The notes under the pieces: model-generated | Database searches by the model: none | Seen by the model: the letters and a program-made list of their open reading frames with translations, nothing else | What the model was told of the DNA's origin: nothing | Program-made: the position numbers and the translations under genes | Part shown: piece by piece, positions 1 through 6,003 of the stretch | Layout: each line of letters opens with the position of its first letter | Numbering within the stretch: position 1 is the first letter of the stretch | Assembly: GCA_011057845.1 (NCBI GenBank) | Contig: DSDB01000297.1 | Span: 1-8,609 of the forward strand | Source of the DNA: Phycisphaerales bacterium | GTDB taxonomy: Bacteria > Planctomycetota > Phycisphaerae > Sedimentisphaerales > Anaerobacaceae | DNA length: 8,609 nucleotides | Reading direction: 5' to 3'

Positions 1-27
1 ACGAGGCACGATGGACGAAATACGAAC

Positions 28-56
28 TTGCTTTTCCCACCCCAATCGAGTATAAT
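28..56 (+). promoter_or_regulatory. Promoter-like sequence at the window start
   Basis: A perfect -10 hexamer TATAAT (51-56) lies 17 bases after TTGCTT (28-33), which keeps only the TTG of a -35 box. The predicted start would be near base 63, and a short hairpin (GACGC, loop CGAG, GCGTC, 75-86 within 74-87) follows directly. The next supported gene begins more than 500 bases away and has a nearer promoter candidate, so either this drives an unannotated transcript through the repeat region or it is a chance match. Confidence 0.35.
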
Positions 57-277
57 AGGTACCCCTAGAGCGAGACGCCGAGGCGTCAACGCGAGGACCC
101 AACCGTGGCAACCAAACCCAACGCATTCGCCCAACCGCCTTCGCACTCCACGTCTGCCCCAGCCTCCATCCGCCCCCCAGCCGCTCCGGTAGCCTGTGCC
201 CCAATGTGCCCGCGCCAATCCCTACTAAACCCACTGACTTCGAGGGAATTCCCCCGACTGCTCACTCCACTCATTTC

Positions 278-441
278 GCAAAACAAAGCCAATGTCAACC
301 TGGAGAAACTGGGCAATCCAGGTAATCCCTGCCCACCTTCGCATCCGTGGCACATTTCATTAAAACAAACCCAATCTCGCAAAACAAACCCAATTCCCCT
401 GCCCGCTCGCTGCTCACTGATCCTTGCAAAACAAACCCAAT
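278..441 (+). repeat. Cluster of CAAAACAAACCCAAT repeats
   Basis: Four copies of a 14 to 16 base element are visible. GCAAAACAAAGCCAAT is at 278-293, AAAACAAACCCAAT at 362-375, GCAAAACAAACCCAAT at 379-394 and GCAAAACAAACCCAAT at 426-441. Spacing is irregular (about 82, 19 and 47 bases), so this is neither a CRISPR array nor a simple tandem repeat. From memory, related strings occur many times in planctomycete genomes and surface as fake proteins containing KQTQF or NKPN; that link is recollection, not something the window can prove. Confidence 0.7.
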
Positions 442-481
442 TCAACCGGCGCACCACGCAATACGCACAACGAAATACGGC

Positions 482-516
482 CCACCAGCCACCAGCCACT
501 AACCACTAACCACTAT
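482..516 (+). repeat. Five-unit heptamer tandem repeat
   Basis: Five consecutive seven-base units run without interruption: CCACCAG, CCACCAG, CCACTAA, CCACTAA, CCACTAT. The array ends seven bases before a possible -35 box for the oxidoreductase gene, so a change in copy number would alter the sequence just upstream of that promoter. It looks like the terminal part of the same dispersed element that carries the CAAAACAAACCCAAT copies. Confidence 0.7.
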
Positions 517-522
517 TTGTGC

Positions 523-580
523 TTGATTCCCGCCCATCTTCCGCTATCTTACTTGGTATCCAGTGCCAACAGATTAGGAG
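523..580 (+). promoter_or_regulatory. Candidate promoter and RBS of the oxidoreductase
   Basis: TTGATT (523-528) and TATCTT (545-550) are separated by 16 bases; each matches four of six consensus positions. A start near base 557 would give a leader of about 33 bases. AGGAG (576-580) lies nine bases before the ATG at 590, which supports that start codon. Confidence 0.4.
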
Positions 581-589
581 ATACCGATT

Positions 590-1885
590 ATGAGCGCCAA
601 CAGGAACAAGGGTGTAACACGTCGCCAGTTCATGCGGGCATCGGCCGCGATGGGGGTCTCGGCCCTGGCAGGCCCGGCAAGCGTGCTCTACGCGGCCGGC
701 TCGGACAAGATCCGCCTCGGCGTCGTCGGCTGCGGCGGACGCGGAACCTACGACACCACAAATTGCCTCAACGCCGCCGAAAACGTCGAACTGGTGGCGA
801 TGGGCGATATGTTCAAGGACCGCCTCGACAGTGGCCGCCGGGCCCTGGTTGCCAACTTGCCCGACAAGGTCAAGGTTACGGACGATACGTGTTTCCTCGG
901 CTTCGACGCCTACAAGAAGGTGCTCGATGCGGGCGTCAACATGGTCATCTTCACCACCCCGCCGCACTTTCGCCCGATGCACTTCGAGGCCGCGGTCAAG
1001 GCGGGCGTCCACGTCTTCATGGAAAAGCCCGTCGCCGTTGACCCCGTCGGCGTCCGTTCCGTCATCAAGACGGCCGAGTTGGCCGACCGCAAGGGCCTGA
1101 CCGTCGTCGCCGGCACCCAGATGCGCCGCATCGCCCATCTGGTCGAGGGCATGAAACGCCTCCACGACGGGGCCATCGGCGAACTCGTCGCCGGCCAGTG
1201 CGTCCGCATCGGCGGCGGCATGATGGACTGGGGTGGCGAGCCCCCCGTCGGCGTCAGCGATATGGAGTGGCACCTGCGTCGCTGGCTGTTCATGACCTGG
1301 CTCAGCGGCGATTTCATAGCCGAGATGCACGTACACAACCTGGACCTCGTCAACTGGGCCTTCGGCGGCCCGCCCGCCCGGTGCATCATGCTCGGCGGCC
1401 GGCAGGTCCGCACCGACCCGAAGTACGGCGACGTCTACGACCACATCTCCGGCGAATACGAATACCCCAATGGCGCCCGCGTCGAGTACATCGGCTCGCA
1501 GATCGACGGCCTGAGCGTCCGCTGCGACCAGTGGTTCGTCGGAACCAAAGGCAAGGCCTTCATGGACTTCGCCCAGGCGGTCATCTACGACCACGCCGGC
1601 AACAAGACATGGGAGTACAACGGCGAGAGCCCCAGCCCCGTCATCAGGCAGCACGCCGACCAGATTGCCGCCATCCGCTCCGGCGCCAAGCTCAACGAGG
1701 CCGTCCGCATCGCCGAAAGCTCCCTGACCGCCGTCATGGGCCGCATGAGCGCCTACACCGGACGTTCGCTGAAGTATGAATGGGCGCTGAAGGCCAGCAA
1801 ACTCGACCTCAGCCCGCCCAAATACGAACTCGGACCCCTCGACATGCCCCCCATAGCCGTCCCCGGCAAGACCCCCTTGATCTGA
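590..1885 (+). CDS. Tat-exported Gfo/Idh/MocA family oxidoreductase
   Basis: This 431-residue protein belongs to the NAD(P)-dependent Gfo/Idh/MocA family, whose members oxidise or reduce sugars, inositols and related compounds. The N-terminus has a twin-arginine signal, TRRQFM at residues 10-15 followed by an Ala-rich hydrophobic stretch to about 36, so a folded, cofactor-loaded enzyme is probably exported. The Rossmann dinucleotide loop GCGGRG is at 47-52, the family EKP motif at 145-147 (the lysine is usually catalytic), and a His/Asp segment EMHVHNLD at 245-252 sits where the C-terminal substrate domain contributes its catalytic histidine. The ATG at 590 is chosen because AGGAG lies nine bases upstream and the Tat motif follows at once. 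Planctomycetes carry many such secreted paralogues, often for glycan breakdown. Substrate cannot be told from the sequence, and the neighbouring genes give no hint. Family call is secure; the reaction is unknown. Confidence 0.93.
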   Translation: MSANRNKGVTRRQFMRASAAMGVSALAGPASVLYAAGSDKIRLGVVGCGGRGTYDTTNCLNAAENVELVAMGDMFKDRLDSGRRALVANLPDKVKVTDDTCFLGFDAYKKVLDAGVNMVIFTTPPHFRPMHFEAAVKAGVHVFMEKPVAVDPVGVRSVIKTAELADRKGLTVVAGTQMRRIAHLVEGMKRLHDGAIGELVAGQCVRIGGGMMDWGGEPPVGVSDMEWHLRRWLFMTWLSGDFIAEMHVHNLDLVNWAFGGPPARCIMLGGRQVRTDPKYGDVYDHISGEYEYPNGARVEYIGSQIDGLSVRCDQWFVGTKGKAFMDFAQAVIYDHAGNKTWEYNGESPSPVIRQHADQIAAIRSGAKLNEAVRIAESSLTAVMGRMSAYTGRSLKYEWALKASKLDLSPPKYELGPLDMPPIAVPGKTPLI

Positions 1886-1890
1886 CGAAT

Positions 1891-2079
1891 ATGAGACTCC
1901 AAAAAGACAAAACCCGCCTGACCCGATTGTCGCAAGAGGACGACACGTTCGTCGATGCGTCGCCGCAGGAATGCGTGGGTGTTATATGGGAAATAACGGC
2001 CGAACTGTGGTCGTTGCAGGGTTCGACGGATGTTGAACGAAGACTACAGAGACATGTTGCGCATCTTGTGCGACAATGA
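1891..2079 (+). CDS. Small 62-residue protein paired with nucleotidyltransferase
   Basis: The ORF starts at an ATG five bases after the oxidoreductase stop and encodes 62 residues. It has a charged N-terminus, an acidic patch (QEDDTF), a hydrophobic core around VGVIWEITAELWSL, and a basic C-terminus VERRLQRHVAHLVRQ. Its last 50 bases overlap the start of the nucleotidyltransferase gene in a different frame. I recall proteins of this type (W-x-x-T-x-E-x-W then ERRLQRHV) directly upstream of MNT-like nucleotidyltransferases in several bacteria, but I know no assigned function. An antitoxin-like or regulatory partner is one reading. No clear Shine-Dalgarno is seen, so translation may depend on the upstream gene. 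Coding is supported by the recognisable C-terminal motif and the tight packing; function is open. Confidence 0.7.
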   Translation: MRLQKDKTRLTRLSQEDDTFVDASPQECVGVIWEITAELWSLQGSTDVERRLQRHVAHLVRQ

Positions 2080-2482
2080 GGTCCGCTTCCTCATTGTCGG
2101 CGCCTATGCGATGGCAGCGCACGGCTACGCCCACGGCACCGGCGACATTGACATCTGGGTCGAGCCGTCGGCGGATAACGCCACAAAGGTATACCGTTCG
2201 GTCCTTCAATTCGGCGCTCCCGGCGAGCAGATCGACGAACGAACGTTTGTGGGCAAGAACGTCGTGTTCCAGATCGGCGTCGCGCCGAGGCGAATCGACA
2301 TATCGACGATCATCAGCGGCGTGGAGTTCGATGAGGCCTACCGGGACAGAACCACGATCGTCATCGACGACATCCCGGCCCCGTTCCTCTCTCGCGAACA
2401 CCTCATCAGAAGCAAAGAGTCTACGGGCAGAGACAAAGACAAACTCGACGCCAAGCGCCTCAGAGAGAAAAGGCAGCTCTGA
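2030..2482 (+). CDS. MNT/AbiEii-like nucleotidyltransferase family protein
   Basis: The 150-residue protein has the minimal nucleotidyltransferase fold signature. VGAYAMAAHG (residues 23-32) is followed by TGDIDIWV (37-44), in which D39 and D41 are the expected metal-binding acids, and RRIDI (87-91) supplies the third acid, D90. The C-terminus carries the GR-x-KD tail (STGRDKDKLDAKRL, 131-144) common in this family. Relatives include AbiEii-type toxins and MNT proteins that transfer nucleotides to tRNA or protein targets. Whether this one is a toxin, an antitoxin or neither cannot be read from sequence. The ATG at 2030 is preferred over the ATG at 2054 because family members normally have about 20 residues before the V-G-A/G motif. 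It overlaps the upstream 62-residue gene by 50 bases, which suggests translational coupling. Confidence 0.88.
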   Translation: MLNEDYRDMLRILCDNEVRFLIVGAYAMAAHGYAHGTGDIDIWVEPSADNATKVYRSVLQFGAPGEQIDERTFVGKNVVFQIGVAPRRIDISTIISGVEFDEAYRDRTTIVIDDIPAPFLSREHLIRSKESTGRDKDKLDAKRLREKRQL

Positions 2483-2551
2483 GACATTATCAACAAACGC
2501 GCCGGCCGAAAAAAAGACCTCGCCGACCTCGAAGCCCTCGGTGAACAATGA
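2483..2551 (+). pseudogene. Duplicated nucleotidyltransferase C-terminal tail (remnant)
   Basis: Directly after the nucleotidyltransferase stop (TGA, 2480-2482) the same frame stays open for 22 codons to a second TGA (2549-2551). It encodes a fresh copy of the family tail, including NKRAGRKKDLADLEALGE. The upstream gene already ends with its own version, STGRDKDKLDAKRL, so two diverged tails lie in tandem. The second is closer to the family consensus as I know it. It has no start codon or RBS of its own. A remnant of a second homologous gene, or of the original 3' end after a recombination, is the simplest reading. Confidence 0.65.
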
Positions 2552-2593
2552 CGCCGGCTGCAAACGCTGACGCGGATCACAAGACGATGTAGG

Positions 2594-2627
2594 GTGGGTC
2601 CCGATGTACATCGGGATTCTTGCCCAC
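2594..2627. repeat. Palindromic interspersed element
   Basis: The core TCCCGATGTACATCGGGA (2599-2616) is a perfect 18-base palindrome. It is enclosed by GTGGG (2594-2598) and CCCAC (2623-2627), so a single strand can fold into a two-part stem. The preceding GTAGGGTGGG and following GCCCACGCTGG resemble a short GTAGGGTGGGC...GCCCAC repeat that I recall from many planctomycete genomes. It contains no gene and lies between the nucleotidyltransferase remnant and ispH. No T-run follows the stem, so it is a poor intrinsic terminator. Confidence 0.65.
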
Positions 2628-2671
2628 GCTGGCATTGACCGAAATAAGCGCATATCCAGCGAACATACGCC

Positions 2672-2677
2672 TATAAT
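2672..2677 (+). promoter_or_regulatory. -10 box of ispH, very short leader
   Basis: A perfect TATAAT ends 15 bases before the ispH ATG at 2693. A start seven bases downstream would leave a leader of about nine bases. No good -35 box lies at 16-18 base spacing; the nearest TTGACC (2635-2640) is 31 bases upstream, too far. Only AAGG (2687-2690), two bases from the ATG, resembles an RBS. Confidence 0.45.
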
Positions 2678-2692
2678 CTCAGTAGCAAGGCC

Positions 2693-3529
2693 ATGAAAGT
2701 ACTCGTTGCCGAAAAATGCGGTTTCTGCCATGGCGTGCGAAACGCCATCCGTATGGCCGAGCAGACGCTGGCCAAAGAGCCGGTCGTCTACAGCCTCGGC
2801 CCCATCATCCACAACCGCGACGTCGTGCTCCGGTTGGCCAGGGCCGGCCTGCGAACGGTCGAAAGCGTGGACGAGATCGACTCCGGCACCGTCCTGATCC
2901 GTTCCCACGGGGCCGCCCCGGCCGAGATCGCCCGCCTCCGCGAAAAGGGCCTGACCATCGTCGACGCCACCTGCGTCCTCGTCAAGCGCGTCCAGCACAT
3001 CGCCCAGGAACTCCAGCAGCAGGGCTACAAGGTCGTCATCATCGGCGACGAGAACCACCCCGAGGTCAAGGCCGTCGTCGGCTGTGCCGGCGATGTCGTG
3101 GTGGTCGCCGATGTTCAGGACCTGCACCGCCTGCCCGAATCCGGCAAGCTCGGCATCGTCTGCCAGACCACCGACAGCCCCGAACACTTCGGCGACACCC
3201 TCGCGGCCATCGCAAAACGCGGATTCAGCGAGCTGCGGGTCATCAACACCCTCTGCCGCGAGGCCATGCGGCGGCAGGAATCGGCCGTCGAACTCTGCAA
3301 GAAAGTGGACGTCATGTTCGTGCTCGGCGGCCTCGAAAGCGCCAATACCCACAAACTGGCCGTGCTCTGCCGCCATTTCAACCCCCACACCCACCACCTG
3401 GAGAACTGGGCCGGCGTTGAACCCCGGATGCTGGCCGGCAAGAGCATCGCCGGTGTGACCGCCGGGGCATCCACCCCCGACTGGATCATCGAGGACTTCG
3501 TCCAACACCTGCGGGATTTCGCCGGTTAG
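2693..3529 (+). CDS. ispH: 4-hydroxy-3-methylbut-2-enyl diphosphate reductase
   Basis: IspH (LytB) is the [4Fe-4S] enzyme that reduces HMBPP to isopentenyl and dimethylallyl diphosphate, the last step of the MEP isoprenoid pathway, in the cytoplasm. The three cluster cysteines are present: C12 in GFCHGV, C94 in DATC and C188 in NTLC. Substrate-binding residues are H40, H72 (RSHG), H122 and E124 (NHPEV), T160 (QTT), S216 and N218 (ESANT) and S260 (GAST). They match the well-studied E. coli positions in order. At 278 residues it is of the short bacterial type, lacking the C-terminal extension of the roughly 316-residue E. coli enzyme. The ATG at 2693 is the only sensible start, since GFC must sit about ten residues in. 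rpsA follows 309 bases later, a pairing also seen in Clostridia, where the two can be fused. Confidence 0.97.
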   Translation: MKVLVAEKCGFCHGVRNAIRMAEQTLAKEPVVYSLGPIIHNRDVVLRLARAGLRTVESVDEIDSGTVLIRSHGAAPAEIARLREKGLTIVDATCVLVKRVQHIAQELQQQGYKVVIIGDENHPEVKAVVGCAGDVVVVADVQDLHRLPESGKLGIVCQTTDSPEHFGDTLAAIAKRGFSELRVINTLCREAMRRQESAVELCKKVDVMFVLGGLESANTHKLAVLCRHFNPHTHHLENWAGVEPRMLAGKSIAGVTAGASTPDWIIEDFVQHLRDFAG

Positions 3530-3640
3530 AGCGGCTATTGGGCCGCGGGTCCGAGAAAAACCCTGCTCTTATCATTGAAGCGGCGTATGCCGGCCGTCCG
3601 TGTTTCCCGCAAAAAACTCGCCCGGCCGCCGGTATTACGG

Positions 3641-3669
3641 TTGAACCATCCGCGGAACAGTGCTATACA
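3641..3669 (+). promoter_or_regulatory. Candidate promoter of rpsA
   Basis: TTGAAC (3641-3646) and TATACA (3664-3669) are 17 bases apart, each matching four of six consensus positions. A start near 3676 gives a leader of about 160 bases that contains all three hairpins listed next. The 110 bases from the ispH stop to this point hold only a short GCGGC/GCCGC hairpin (3531-3546) without a T-run, so readthrough from ispH is also possible. Confidence 0.4.
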
Positions 3670-3700
3670 TATAGGTTTTTCAGGGCAATCAGAGCAACCG

Positions 3701-3806
3701 TGCACCGGCCGCGTGGGCCGGCGCAGTGTTTGTGTATGAGAAAACAGCCGCTCGTGCATCGGTTGCACGACGGTCGGCCGCTGTAGACGTGGCGCAGCGG
3801 CCGGTC
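3701..3806 (+). promoter_or_regulatory. Three-hairpin leader of rpsA
   Basis: Three stems follow one another. Hairpin 1 (3701-3725) has CCGGCC (3705-3710) pairing GGCCGG (3716-3721), extended by TGC/GCA across one mismatch. Hairpin 2 (3752-3770) pairs TCGTGCA with TGCACGA around TCGGT. Hairpin 3 (3772-3806) pairs CGGCCGCTG (3775-3783) with CAGCGGCCG (3795-3803), with two G-U pairs and a G-C pair outside. CGTGCA also occurs at 3699-3704 and could replace the left arm of hairpin 2 while disrupting hairpin 1. The last stem ends 32 bases before the ATG. In E. coli, rpsA is autoregulated through a structured leader bound by S1; a similar role here is inference. Confidence 0.55.
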
Positions 3807-3838
3807 AACAAAGCAAAGTCCACTTGGGAACAGCGTTT

Positions 3839-5779
3839 ATGGTAGACAGAAACATCATCAACAAGCTCGGCATATCCGAGGAGAATCTGGAACAGCAACT
3901 CAGCGAGATGTTCAGCCAGGAGGACGTTGCCCTGCTCGAATCGGTCCTGACCAAGAAGGTCGATTCAAACATGCCGGGTTCCATCATCAAGGGCCGAATC
4001 GTTACCCAGATCGGCAACGACGTGATCGTGGAAGTGGGCCTCAAGAGCGAGGGCGTGGTGGATGCCGCCGAGTTCAACGCCCCCGAGGAGATCGAACCGG
4101 GCCGGATGATCGACGTGCTGCTCGAAGACACCGACTCCGCCGGCGGCCTCATCGTCCTCAGCAAGCGCAAGGCCGACAGCATCATCGGCTGGGAGAATAT
4201 CATCAACACGAAAAAGGAGGGCGACGTCGTCCAGGGCAAGGTCGTCCGCCGCATCAAGGGCGGCTTGCTCGTCGATATCGGCGTGCCCGTCTTTCTGCCG
4301 GCCTCGCAGGTCGATATCCGCAAGCCCGGCGACATCAGCCGCTTCATCGGCAAGGACATCGAGGCCAAGGTCCTCAAGATCGACGTCGAAGGCCGCAACA
4401 TCGTCATCTCCCGCCGCAAGTACATCGAAGAAGAGCGCCAGGCCAGCAAGGAGAAGCTCCTGTCCGAGATCGAGGTCGGGCAGTTGCGCAAGGGCGTCGT
4501 CAAGAACATCGCCGGCTTCGGCGTGTTTGTCGATCTCGGGGGGCTCGACGGTCTGTTGCACATCTCCGATCTCAGTTGGGGCCGCATCTCCCACCCGTCC
4601 GAGGTCGTCGATCTGGACCAGGAGATCGAGTGCGTCGTCATCGGCGTGGACAAGGAAAGCGAAAAAGTCTCCCTCGGCCTCAAGCAGAGGAGCGCCAGCC
4701 CCTGGGATAACGTCGAGAACAAGTACCCCGTCGGGGCCAAGGTCAAGGGCAAGGTCGTCAATATCATGAATTACGGCGCCTTCGTGCGTCTGGAGGACGG
4801 CATCGAAGGCCTCGTGCACATCAGCGAAATGAGCTGGACGCGGCGGTTGTCGCACCCCAGCGAGATGGTCAACCTCAACGACGATATCGATGTCGTCGTG
4901 CTCAACGTCAACAAGGAAAAGCAGGAGATCTCGCTGGGCCTCAAGCAGACGGAGATCAATCCGTGGGCGATCGCCGCGCAGAAGTATCCGGCCGGCACCA
5001 TCGTCAACGCCGTCGTCCGCAGCATGACGAACTTCGGCGTCTTCGTCGAGATCGAGCCCGGCATCGACGGCATGATCCACATCTCGGACCTGAGCTGGAC
5101 CAAGAAGTTCAGCCATCCGAGCGAGGCCGTCACGAAGGGCGACGAGGTCCGGTGCGTGGTGCTCGAAGTTAATGAAGAGAAGCGCCGCGTCTCGCTGGGC
5201 ATGAAGCAGATGACCGAGGACCCGTGGATTCGGGCCATCCCCGAGAAGTACATCCCGGGCCACATCATCCGCGGCAAGGTCATTAAACTGACGAATTTCG
5301 GGGCCTTTGTGGAGCTCGAACCCAGTCTGGAAGGTCTGCTCCACGTTTCCGAACTGGCCGACCACAAGATCGACAAGCCGCAGGACGTGGTGAGCATCGG
5401 CCAGGAGATCGACGTCAAGATCCTCAAGGTCGACCCCGATGCCCGCAAGATCGGCCTGAGCCTGCGTCGTGTGCAGTGGGCCGCGGAGGACCAGGCCGCC
5501 AAACAGGCCTCCAAGCCCGCTTTGGCCCGACCTGTTTCCGCCCGCCCGGAACCGCCGATTGGGGTGCAGACGGTGCTTTCCAACGCCGACGCCGATATGT
5601 TCCGCGGCGCCTCGCGTGTACAGCGGAGGCCGCCGGCCCCGAAGAAAAAGCCCGAGCCCCAAGCCCCCGACTCCGAGGCGGTACAGGACGCCGAATCGCC
5701 GGCCGAGGTCTCGCAGGACCCCGCCGGCGAACCTGCTTCTCTCGCCGAGCCTGCCTCGCCGGATGCTGCGCAGGATTGA
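3839..5779 (+). CDS. rpsA: 30S ribosomal protein S1, six S1 domains
   Basis: S1 binds mRNA on the small ribosomal subunit and helps initiation on weak or structured leaders. The 646-residue protein has six OB-fold S1 domains starting near residues 47, 128, 214, 299, 386 and 474, about 85 residues apart. Domains 1 and 2 are divergent, as expected for the ribosome-anchoring pair. Domains 3 to 6 carry the RNA-binding FGVFV, YGAFV, FGVFV and FGAFV signatures, and 3 to 5 share SHPSE. After residue 544 comes a tail of about 100 residues rich in Pro, Ala and Glu with a KKKPEP patch; E. coli S1 (557 residues) lacks such a tail. The ATG at 3839 is preferred to the TTG at 3824: only it opens with the plausible MVDRNIINKL, and GGGAA (3826-3830) lies eight bases upstream. 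The RBS is weak, which is common for rpsA. Confidence 0.96.
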   Translation: MVDRNIINKLGISEENLEQQLSEMFSQEDVALLESVLTKKVDSNMPGSIIKGRIVTQIGNDVIVEVGLKSEGVVDAAEFNAPEEIEPGRMIDVLLEDTDSAGGLIVLSKRKADSIIGWENIINTKKEGDVVQGKVVRRIKGGLLVDIGVPVFLPASQVDIRKPGDISRFIGKDIEAKVLKIDVEGRNIVISRRKYIEEERQASKEKLLSEIEVGQLRKGVVKNIAGFGVFVDLGGLDGLLHISDLSWGRISHPSEVVDLDQEIECVVIGVDKESEKVSLGLKQRSASPWDNVENKYPVGAKVKGKVVNIMNYGAFVRLEDGIEGLVHISEMSWTRRLSHPSEMVNLNDDIDVVVLNVNKEKQEISLGLKQTEINPWAIAAQKYPAGTIVNAVVRSMTNFGVFVEIEPGIDGMIHISDLSWTKKFSHPSEAVTKGDEVRCVVLEVNEEKRRVSLGMKQMTEDPWIRAIPEKYIPGHIIRGKVIKLTNFGAFVELEPSLEGLLHVSELADHKIDKPQDVVSIGQEIDVKILKVDPDARKIGLSLRRVQWAAEDQAAKQASKPALARPVSARPEPPIGVQTVLSNADADMFRGASRVQRRPPAPKKKPEPQAPDSEAVQDAESPAEVSQDPAGEPASLAEPASPDAAQD

Positions 5780-5835
5780 TAGATTTGACGGTCGTCGCCC
5801 GGTCGTGGCAAATACGTAATCGGGCGGCGGCAAAA

Positions 5836-5871
5836 TGCGGTGACGGCGACAAGTTTTTTCGCCGTATCGCA
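5836..5871 (+). terminator. Strong hairpin after rpsA, possible terminator
   Basis: TGCGGT (5836-5841) and ACGGCGA (5843-5849), separated by one bulged G, pair with TCGCCGTATCGCA (5859-5871): 13 pairs including one G-U. The loop is CAAGTTTTT. The T-run is in and next to the loop rather than after the stem, so it is not a textbook intrinsic terminator; it may instead protect the rpsA 3' end. A small AT-rich hairpin, TGCTTT/AAAGCA, follows at 5892-5908. Confidence 0.4.
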
Positions 5872-5966
5872 ATGGAAGGAACGGTCGCAAGTGCTTTTTA
5901 ATAAAGCAGTTACGTGAAGTGTTCCGGTCGGGATCAGCAAAATGCGGTTCCGCGTAAGGTTTTTTC

Positions 5967-5996
5967 TTGACGGTAGGATGGGTAATCTGGTATAAA
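5967..5996 (+). promoter_or_regulatory. Promoter of the first PEP-CTERM gene
   Basis: TTGACG (5967-5972) and TATAAA (5991-5996) are 18 bases apart, five of six matches each, the best sigma70-type promoter in the window. A start near 6003 gives a 5' leader of about 274 bases to the ATG at 6277. Confidence 0.6.
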
Positions 5997-6003
5997 TACG
6001 TAA

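Larger units (their letters stand above)
57..522. other. Gene-free repeat-bearing region
   Basis: No convincing gene is seen here. Open frames exist, for example from a GTG at 105 to 509, but their translations are proline/threonine/asparagine-rich strings produced by the repeats, with no ribosome binding site and no domain character. The strand is C-rich and G-poor between about 100 and 520, unlike the flanking coding DNA. The region contains the CAAAACAAACCCAAT copies and the heptamer array listed separately. It also contains ACGAAATACG at 470-479, which matches 15-24 near the window start. Confidence 0.6.

Noticed and set aside
278..441. CRISPR-like array
   Set aside because: Copies are short and irregularly spaced (82, 19 and 47 bases), and no cas genes are present.
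105..509. 134-residue open frame from a GTG
   Set aside because: Repeat-derived, low-complexity translation with KQTQ-type strings; no RBS or domain character, and the codons look unlike those of the real genes.
506..1654. Long minus-strand open frame opposite the oxidoreductase
   Set aside because: Mirror of a GC-rich real gene; the + strand has family motifs, a Tat signal and an RBS, while the minus frame has none.
2635..2677. TTGACC paired with TATAAT as a complete ispH promoter
   Set aside because: The 31-base spacer is far outside the usual 16-18 bases.
1982..3508. 508-residue minus-strand frame opposite the nucleotidyltransferase and ispH
   Set aside because: It spans two recognisable + strand genes and the intergenic palindrome; its Asp/Val-rich translation is typical of antisense shadows.
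3965..5890. 641-residue minus-strand frame opposite rpsA
   Set aside because: Antisense shadow of the six S1 repeats; no start signal or known domain.
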